A program made the translations under genes and the position numbers. The notes beneath the pieces are model-generated. The model made no database searches, was not told the origin of the DNA, and saw nothing but the letters and a program-made list of their open reading frames with translations. Positions 15,426 to 24,500 of a DNA stretch of 26,581 bases are shown piece after piece. This stretch comes from Clostridia bacterium (lineage in GTDB: Bacteria; Bacillota_E; RBS10-35; JAJYVN01): contig DAHWHT010000116.1 of NCBI GenBank assembly GCA_027335515.1, positions 1-26,581 of the forward strand. Direction: 5' to 3'. The stretch's first letter is position 1; each line of letters opens with the position of its first letter.

Positions 15426-15513
15426 ACGCCAACCATATTCGCATTGTGCGACGTGTGGCTCCCGAATGCAAGGACGACGAACTGCCAATGCGTCCGTGCC
15501 CTCCACGAACGCG
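15274..15513. repeat. 27-bp perfect inverted repeat flanking 186 bp
   Basis: The 27 bases at 15274-15300 are the exact inverse complement of 15487-15513. Outside the arms similarity stops at once, and no target-site duplication is visible. Read outward-in, each arm encodes the same peptide core 'CVRALHER' in a G/C-ending frame (minus strand for the left arm, plus strand for the right), so the arms may be two inverted copies of a gene fragment. The right arm ends 47 nt before the stop codon of the giant surface protein gene. A transposon-end or invertible-segment origin is also conceivable. Confidence 0.85.
15373..15391. repeat. Small palindrome within the inverted-repeat segment
   Basis: GTACCAT (15373-15379) and ATGGTAC (15385-15391) form a 7-bp stem with loop ACCGC, roughly mid-way between the 27-bp arms. 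It could be an operator or a hairpin; nothing further supports a role. Confidence 0.4.
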
Positions 15514-15560
15514 CGGCCAGCGGGTTCCCGCGCGGGCTGCGCCTTCGCGCCCCTGCCGAC

Positions 15561-18500
15561 TCAGCCGCCCGCCGAGGGGGCCCTGGCGGCGACCACCCGT
15601 GCGAGCACCTCGGCCGCCTGTGCGCGCGTCACCACACCCAGGGGGTCGAACGCGCCGCCCGGCAAACCCTGCATGTATCCCGCGCCGGCGGCGGACTGCA
15701 CGCCGGCCTGCGCCCAGCCGTCGACGTCTGCTGCGTCCACGAAACGGGGCGTCGCGCCACCGCGCAGTCCGAGCGCCCGCGCCAGCAGCACGGCCATTTG
15801 CTCCCGGGTCACGGGCGCATCGGGCGCGAAGCGCGAGGGTGAGACCCCCGCGACCACGCCCGCCCGCACCGCGGCCCCGACGAATCCCGCGTACCACGCG
15901 TCCGCCGGCACGTCGGCGAAGGCCGGGGGGGGCGCCGTCGGCTGCAACCCCAGCGCCAGATCCAGCATCTTGACGAACGCCGCGCGGGTCACGGGGTTCT
16001 CCGGTCGCAGGCTTCCATCGGGGAAGCCCTGGAGGATCCCCATGCCCGTGAGGGTGTCGAGGGCTGGGCCGGCCCAGTAGTGTGCGGGCACGTCGGGGTA
16101 CGTGGCGGTGGCGGCCAGCACCACCAGCGAGCCGGTGGCGGGTACCGCGGCGCGCGCGGTGCCCGCCACCGGGTCCACGGCCGTGGGTAGGGCGTGCCAC
16201 GTGCCGCTCGTCGTGAAGTACACCGCGAGCCGCCCGGGTGCCCGCCCCCCCAGAGCGGCGACGGCGTAACGCAGCGTGGCCACCGGGGACCCGCCGACGC
16301 CGGCGCCGCTGAGGACAAACACCGGGCTCGCCAGGACCGTGCGCGGTGGCAGCGCCGGCAGTGCGGCCGGCGGACCGCCGGAGGCCGCCTCGCCGACCCA
16401 CAACTCCTGGCCGGCGGGCACCGACCCGGCCGGCACCGTCATCTGGAAGTCGCCGTCGGGCGTCGTCAGCGTGCCGCCGGTCGAGCCCACACCGGCGCTC
16501 GCGACGCTGCCGCCGCCCGGCGCGGCCACGGGTCCGAAGTTCGCGACGCCAAGCGATGTGACGACGGTGCTCGCGCCGGCTCCCGCCGCCGTGCCCTGGA
16601 GCTGCGCGGTGAGGGTCACAGCCCCCGGCTGCGCCGGCAGGGTGAACAACGCCTGGTACGTGCCGTCGGCCCCCGTGACCGCGATCGCCGGGTCGAAGCT
16701 GCCGGCCGGCGCCAGGAGTGCGACCGAGGCGTGGAATACGGGCTGGCCCGCTGCCGTGCGCACGGCACCGAAGACGGGCACCTGGCTGCCTGGCAAAGCG
16801 CTGGACGGTGAGGCCTCGGCGGTGACGGTGTCGCCGACCACGGTTGCGGGAGCGGCGAAGGTATAGGTGTTCTGAGCGCGGATCAGCGGCGTGGCCCCGC
16901 CGTCGCTCGCCGCCGTGACGGTGTCCGTCCCGATGCCCGGCAGGGTGCTGGGCGCCTCGTAGGAGATCACGATGCCACCGCCGGCGTCCGCGGCGATCGG
17001 CTGGGGTGTGTCGGTGAGAACGGTGCCGCCCGCGCCCGCCGACACCGTGCCGGCGTTGCCCGCATCCGCCGACAGATAGACCTCCGCATCCGGCAGCGGG
17101 GCGCCCGAGGCGTTCTGGACATAGAGCGTGCCGTCGACCGCCTGGCCGGCGCGCAGGCTGCCGGCGGCGGCCAGGGGTTGCGGCGTGAAGGTAAGACGGT
17201 CGCCGGGGCCGAGCGCGGTCGTCTGTACCGCCACGCCGAAGACGGTGCCGGTCAGTTGGCTGACGAGCGGGGAACTGGTCGTGTTGTTGAGCGGGCCGAC
17301 GCTCACGCAGCCGCTACTGGGGTCGAAGCTCTGCGGGGAGACCGGTTCCCATGCGCGGCTGGCGGTGTCGAACCACTCCACCAAGTCCTGCTTTTCCATC
17401 TGACACTCGGTGATCGTGACGGACTGGAACGTGCTTCCGCTGGACACCGCCACGTCGAAATAGGTGCCGTTGCTCTGAAAGGTCGGCACATTGGTACCGA
17501 TCGCGGTGTTGCTCTGGCCCGTCTCCGCGCCCGGGATGCCGCCATACTGCACCACCGACACCGTCCCCGAGCCTCCGCTGGCCGTGGCCACGGTCTGGGT
17601 GTCGCCGGTGCCGGCGCCTCCGGCCGTCGCCGTGCCGCCGGTTGCCGACGCGGCGGCGTCGCCCACCACGGGCGCCGCAGCCACCGTAACGGGCAGCGCG
17701 AGCCACGTGGTGGCCGTGATCCCGTGCCCGCCATCCGGCAGCGGCGTCGAATCGGTGACGCTCACCGGAACGGAGAACACCCCCGCCGCGGGCGGGGTGC
17801 CGATCAAACAGGGCAGGTCCGGGTCGATGGCTAGCCAGCCGGGCGCGCCCGCCCCCAGCGACCAGGCGTACGGTGGGTTGCCGCCGGCCGCCTGCAGCGG
17901 CACGCACAGCTGCGATCCGGTCTGGCCGTCCGGCAGACTCGCCGTGGTGATCACGGGTCCGGCGAGGGTGTTCTGGCCCGCCGCCGTGGAGACGACGTAC
18001 AGGTCATTGCCGATGCCGCCGGCATCCGGTCCCGCAACGCCCTTGGCTGCGGCCTTGCCCTTGCCGTCCACGCCGGGATCGCCCGGGCTGCCGCCGGAGG
18101 CACCGTACGCCGTGTTTTGGACGGCATTGCCGCTTTGCCCCATGGTCACGCCGGTCAGGGTCGGGGCGGTCAGGCTGTAGATGGCGCCGCCGAACGCACC
18201 GCCGGCGGCGCCGCCGGCTCCGGCCGCACCACCCGCGCCGCCCGCTGCCGGCAGGCCCATCGGCTTACCATAACCGCCGGTCTTGTTTTGATAGCCGCCG
18301 CTGGAGCCATACCCACCACCCCCGCCCTCTCCGCCGCGCGCGGCGTTGCCGCCCGCCGCCACGGTCCCGAAGGCGGTGTCGGTCACGGCCAGCGTTCCCA
18401 GGTTGTAGATCGCCCCGCCCTCTGCGACGCCGCCGTTGCCGCCAGGCCCCCCCGCGCCGCCGTTGCCGCCCAGGCCGGACGCACCGCCCATGCCCTGCCG

Positions 18501-21500
18501 GCCATAGTTCAGTTTGCTGCCCTTGGGACAGCTCACCCCCAGCGGAGGCCACCCGGGAGCGCCCCCTCCGCCGCCGTTGCCCGGGATGCCCCCGTCCGTG
18601 CCGCCGAAGCCCGGAGAGGCGCCCCCCAGCTCCTTACCAACCGAGTCACCCCCAAGCTGGCCGTCGCCCCCGTCGGCCCAGTTGAATCCGAAGGATCCGC
18701 CCGTGATCGTCAGGGTTCCGGTCGCCGCGTTATAGATCGCGCCGCCCTGACCGTTGCCCCCCGGGCCGCCCGCGCCCCCGGCACCCGCATTGCCGCCGCC
18801 GCCGGCATCGCTGCCCAGCCCGCCGTTGCCGCCGCTCTGGCAGAGCATGTGGCCGAGCCCCTGGTAGCCGTCGTGGCCGTCCCCCCCGGTTCCCGCCGCG
18901 CCGCCGGTCCCGCCGAGTCCGCCGGAACCGCCCTGCGCGGTGTCGCCGCTGAACGTGCTGTCCACAAGGATGAGTGCGCCCGCGTTGTAGATCGCCCCGC
19001 CCTGGGCGCTACCGCCCGCTCCGCCGCTTCCCCCGAAGCCGCCGTCGCCGCCGCGGCCGCCCGGATTTCCACCCGGCATCCCGGGTCCTCCCGCGGTGCC
19101 GCCGCCACCCCCGCCGATACCCCCGTTGCCGCCGTTGCCACCCGTGCCGCCATTGCCGCCCGTCACCCCATCGCCGACGAAGGTGCTGTCGGTGATCGTC
19201 ACCGTGCTGCCGACGGCGATATACAGCGCGCCCCCCTGGGCGGTACCGCCCGGTTTGCCGTTGTACGGGGCCAGTCCGGGCCCTGGAATGGGCATGCCCG
19301 TGCCGCCCGCGGTCCCGGCTCCGTTGGTCCCGTTCTGCCCCGGCTGGCCGTCGAGGCCGGACGGTCCGTCGGCCGCGAGCCCCGATCCGCAGTAGGCCAG
19401 CTGCAGATCCGTGAGCGCCAGGTGGCCGCCCTCCACGTCAAAAAGGCGGTTGCCTGCGGTGCAGCGGAGCTGCGCCGCAGACTGGTACGCGGCCCCCGGC
19501 GATCCCACCAACCGCACGCCGTCACCGGCAGACAGCGTGATCTGCCCGGTCATGTCGATGTTGCGGCACGCGTCCAAGATGGTGCCGCCGGCGCCGATGA
19601 GCGTCCGCAGGTCCGCAAAGGTGCAGGTTGAGTTTGCGTCGGCCACGCCTGGCACGTTGTCAACCGCGAACACAGCCGCCAGCGCCACGCCCGGCACGGT
19701 GGCCGTCACGCTGTAACGGCCGGGCGTGGCGTTCCCGACGAGGAAGGGGCTTGTCGCCACGCCCTGGCTGTCCGTCGCCGCCATCGCAGACACGGCGTCG
19801 GTCCGGCCGAACGTGGCGCCGGCCCCCGACCCGGGTGCCGTGAAGGTGACCTGCGCGTTCTGCACGGGGTTGCCCTGCCGGTCCCGGACGGTCGCCTTCA
19901 GGTAGAGGCCGTTGGCCGACACGGATGATGCATAGCCGCCCACCAGGAGGAAACCGCCGCTTGCGGCCGTGGCCGCGAGCGACGCGGGCGCGCCGGCGGT
20001 GTTGGTGAGGGAAAAGTTGGCGGGCGTCGACACGCCGGCGACGGTGGCGGCGACGGTGAACGTTCCCAGTGTGGCGTTGGCGGTCAGGGTCGGAGCCTGG
20101 GCCACGCCGTCGGCGTTGGTCTGGGCGTCGGCCGTTGTCGCGCCGCCCGTGAAGCTACCGCCGGCGCCGCTGGGGGGTGCCGTGAAGACGACGGTCGCGT
20201 GGTCCACGGGGTTGCCGTGGGCGTCCGTGACGGTCGCCTGGAGCGGGTTTGTGAACGCCACGCCGATGGACGCGGTCTGCCCACCCCCGGCCGTGGCCGT
20301 GGTCGTCGCCGGCGCGCCGGCCGTGTTGGTCAGCGTGAAGGTGGTCGAAACGCTGCCGGCCGCGGCCTCCACGGTGAAGCTGCCCGCGGTGGTGTTCGCG
20401 CTGAGGACCGGGGCCGTGGCCACGCCGTGGTCGTCCGTCGGTACCGTCGCGCTCATCAAGAAGGTGCCGCCGGCCCCGCCGGCACCGGTGCGGACCGTGA
20501 AGGCGACCGATGTGCCGGCCCCGACCGGTTGGGCGTTGCCGTTGGTGACCGTGGCCTGAAGGTCGCTTGCGAAGTTCGTCCCGACCGTCGCGCTCTGGCC
20601 GCCGCCTGCGGTGGCGGCGATCGCCGCCGGGGTGTTCGCGGGCCCGGTCTGCAGCGCGAAGCTGCCCTGGAACTGGAGTCCCTGGATGGTCAGCACCACG
20701 GGGTAGCGGGTGCCGGCCGTGCCGGCCGGGACGGTGAAGCCGCACGTACCGCCCGCTCCCAGGGCTCCGTTGGCGTCCGTGGTGCAGTTGCCGCTCAGGG
20801 TCACGGGCTGGCCGTTGAAGGTGGCGGCCGTCACCGGCTGGTTCGCCGGGAGGCCCGTGGCGCTGAGAGCGGCCGATCCGCCGCTGTAGCGCTGGCCGCT
20901 GAAACCCAGGGTGTAGGTCGCCACCGCTACGCTGGGCCCGGCGATGACGACGCCGTCGGTGGTGTCCGTCGCCGCCAGGACCAGCGGCCCCGGCGCGCAG
21001 TATCCCCACGTCGCCAGGTCGCATTGCAGTTGGAAGTCGGCCTCACCCGTCCCTGTGGTGGTCGCGCTGCCCGGCCCAAGCAGGGACCAGACGAACCCCA
21101 GGCCCGAGGGATAGGACAGGCGTAGCGCGACGCTTCGGCCGGACACCGGCTGCCCCACGTTGTCTCGGAGGTAGACCGCGGCGGTCACGGTGAGGGTCGC
21201 CGGAGGGTTGCTCGTGTCGTAGTACACCGCGGCGGGTTGGACGACGATGGTCGAGTCGGCGAGAGTCGGCGGCAGCGGCGGGATGGCCGTGATGGCGTAA
21301 GCGTTCGAGGCGGCGGCCAGGGTGTCCGAGGAGGTGGACACCGCCAGGGTGTCGGTGGTGCTGATCGTGCCGGGGTTGCCGACGCGGCGGGCCACCACGC
21401 TCACGGCGGTGGACGCGGCGATGCCGCCGCCCAGCGTGATGGTCACCCCCTGTGGGGTGGATGCGCCCACGAGCACACTGCGCAGCGGCACCGCAGCCGG

Positions 21501-24500
21501 TGGGCTGCCGACCTGCACGCTGTAATCCGTCGTCTGGCTCGAAAAGGCCGTCCCCTGCGGCGCCTCCAGGGTGATGCTGCCGCCGTCTGCCAGTGCCCCG
21601 ACGCCGCTGGTGGTGAAGCGGGTCGCATACGTGGCGTCGGCGTCGAACGCCGTCGGCGGGCTGACCTGGGCCGTGACGCCCTGGACGGACGGGGCGACCA
21701 TCGGCAGGCCGACGCTCGCCACCGCGGTCGCCTGCGCGCTGTCTTTCACCTGCACACTGAAGTCCACGTTGGCCCCCGCCGGTCCGCGGGCCGTGCCCGA
21801 CAGCACGCCCGAGGTGTTCAGGCTGAGCCCGGTGCCGTTCAGCTGCGAGCTGGACCAGGTGTACGTGCCCGACCCGCCCGCCGCGGTCAGGGTTTCGCTG
21901 TAGGGCTCGCCAACGGTCGCCGCGGGCAGGGTCGCGGGCGAGGTGATGGCAAGTGCGCCCGCGGGCGGGTTGACGGTCAGGTTGCCGGAGGTCCCGGTGA
22001 TGCCGGCGGTGGTCTGGTCCGTGGCGGTGATGGTCTGGGAGCCCGCCGTCGCCAGCGTGACCTCGTTGGTGAAGGTGTGGCTGCCGTTGTCGCCGCCCGA
22101 CCCGGTGGTGGTGAAGGTGTAGTCGGAGGGCAGGGCGGCCCGTGCGTCGCTGCTGGTGAAGTGGATCGTCCCGGCGTACCCGGTGGCGGTGTTGTCGTAA
22201 GCATCCTCCGCCGTCACGCTGACGCGAAACGGCGTGCCCGCAGTCTGGGGCGAGGTTGCCGCCACGGCCAGGTGCGTGGCCGGCGCCGCCCGCACGCCGA
22301 TGCTGCCGCTGCTCCCGGTGATCGACCCGGTGCCCGTGTCGGTGGCCGTCACCGTGGCGGTGCCCGCCTTGTAGAGCAGGATCCCGCCGAACGTATGGGT
22401 GCCGCCATCCGTCCCCGTGAAGGTGTAGTCCGCGGGCAGAACCGGCGCCTGGCCGCCCGGGCTGACGCCGTCCGTGGTGGTGAAGTGCACCGTGCCGCTG
22501 TAGCCCGCCACCGTGTTGCCATACGGGTCCTGGGCCGTCACGATCACGCCGAACGGGCTTGCGGCCACCTGCTGCGAGGAGAACGTCAGGACGGCCAGCC
22601 GGCTGACCGCCGCCGCGGCCACGCGGATGGAGGTACTTCCGCCGAGGGTGGGCGTCGCCGTGTCGGTGGCCGTCACCGTCGGTGTCCCGGCGGTTTTCAG
22701 GATGACCCCGCTGAAGGTGTGGGTGCCGCCGTCCGCGCCGGTGAAGGTGTAGTCCGGCGGCAGGGTGGCCGCGCCGTCGGTACTTGTGAGGTGCACCGTC
22801 CCGGTATACCCGGTCATGGGATTGCCGTTTTGGTCCCTGGCGGCAACCGTGACGGTCAGGGGCGTTCCCGCCGTCGCCGCGGTGGCCGCCGTCACGGACA
22901 GGTACGCAGGGGCGACCGCCGGGTTCACGACGAGGCTTGGCGAACGGGAAAGGGCCGTCAACGACCCGCTGGCCGACGACGCCTCCAAGGTCGTGAAGGT
23001 GGCCGTGCCGGCGGCGTTGGGTACCGTCGCCCCCGTGGCGCCGCCGCCGGCGCCGTAGGTCACCGTCAGTGTGCCGCCGCCCGTCAGGGTGAGGCCGGTG
23101 ACGGTGATGTCCTGGCCCAGGACGCCCACCGTGCCGGTGCTCGCCGTCGTCAGGCCGGGGGCCCCGGCGAGGGTGTTCGGCGGGGTCCATCCGGGCGGCA
23201 GGAGGATCTCCACGCCGCCGTCGGCGACGCCAGCCGCGGCCGCCGTGTATGTGAAGGTCAGGGTGTTGCCGATCGAGCCGGCGATCACGTTCGACGGCTG
23301 GACCGCCATCGTTCCCACGCCGTCCGTCGTCCCGGTCACGTGGAAGGCCGCGCTGGTGCCGCTGGCGAGGCCCGGGACCGAAGCGGTCAGCACGTATCCG
23401 TTGCCGGCCCTGTCGATGGCGCAGCCGCCGAAGGTCGCAAGTCCGTTCACCGCGACCACGGGATTCGTCGTGCAGGTCAGCGTCGCCCCGTTGGGGTTGG
23501 CGATGGACAGGGTTACAACGACCGCGGAACCGACCGGGTTGCCCGCCGCGTCCTGGACCTGGACCTGCGGTTGGGTGCTCAGCGGTTGGCCGACCGCGGC
23601 GTTGCCGGGTTCCTGCGTGAAGGCGAGTTTCGCGGCCGACCCGCCCGTAATGGCGTACACGGCCGACGGTGCGGGCGCCGGGTCCGCTGACGTGGATAGT
23701 TGCAGCGTGTCATCGGCGTTGGACGCACTGGGGTTGGTCACACCGGCGATCGTCAGGGTCACGCCGCCGCCCGCGCCGACCGAGGCGCCGGCCGGGATCG
23801 TGATCTGCGCAGAGGGGTTCCGGACGGAGATCGTTGTCGCCGGCACCCCGCCCACGGTGTATGCGGAAGGGCTGGTCGGAAAGATGGTGCCCGCCGGCGC
23901 GGCCAGGTACACCTCCTGGCCGGCGCGGAGGCCGGACGTCGCCGTGAAGGTGACCGTGTATTGCGCGTTGGCCGCGGCCGCCGCGGGGCTGGGGGAGACG
24001 GCCACGCCCCCCGGTCCGGAGACGGCGGTGGCCGCCAATCCGAAGACGGCGGTCGGGATGGACGGGACCGCCGCCCAGCGGTTGGTGGCCGGTGTATAGG
24101 CCTCGACGGACGCCAGGGGGTTGCCGTTGGCGTCCCTACCGCCGATCGCATAGATCCGGCCGTCGCCGGCCAGCACCGCGGCCAACCCGGTGCGAGGCGT
24201 CGTCAGCGGGGCCCGGCTGGACCAGAGCCCCGTAGCGGGGTCATAGGCCTCGACCGTCCCGAGGACTGCGCCGTTTGCACCCGTGCCGCCGATCGCATAC
24301 AGGAGGCCGTCCGGCCCGGGCACGGCGGCGAGGCCGTAGCGGGCCGTCGGCATGGCGGCAACGCTGGCCGTACCGCACCCGTCGGTGGACCAGCAGTGGG
24401 TGCTCGGATCGAACGCCTCGACGGTCTGGAGGGGCGTGCCGGCCGCGCCGCGCCCGCCGATGGCGTAAATGAGTCCGGTGGCGGGATCCCGCACCGCCGC

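Larger units (their letters stand above)
14435..15560. other. Gene-poor stretch of lower GC, possibly decayed DNA
   Basis: This 1.1-kb stretch between the sigma factor and the giant surface protein gene has more A/T-rich patches than its neighbours (around 14640-14700 and 15140-15175) and no intact gene that I can support. Short open frames on both strands lack ribosome binding sites and recognisable domains. A minus-strand frame at 14636-14923 (TTG start) has plausible amino-acid composition, but nothing confirms it. The right part holds the 27-bp inverted repeat and possible coding fragments described separately. The mixture suggests remnants of lost or mobile DNA. Confidence 0.45.

Noticed and set aside
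15360..15450. IS200/IS605 transposase remnant suggested by a KYHAVW string on the minus strand
   Set aside because: Only six residues resemble the family. The catalytic HUH motif and tyrosine region are absent, and the frame does not continue sensibly.
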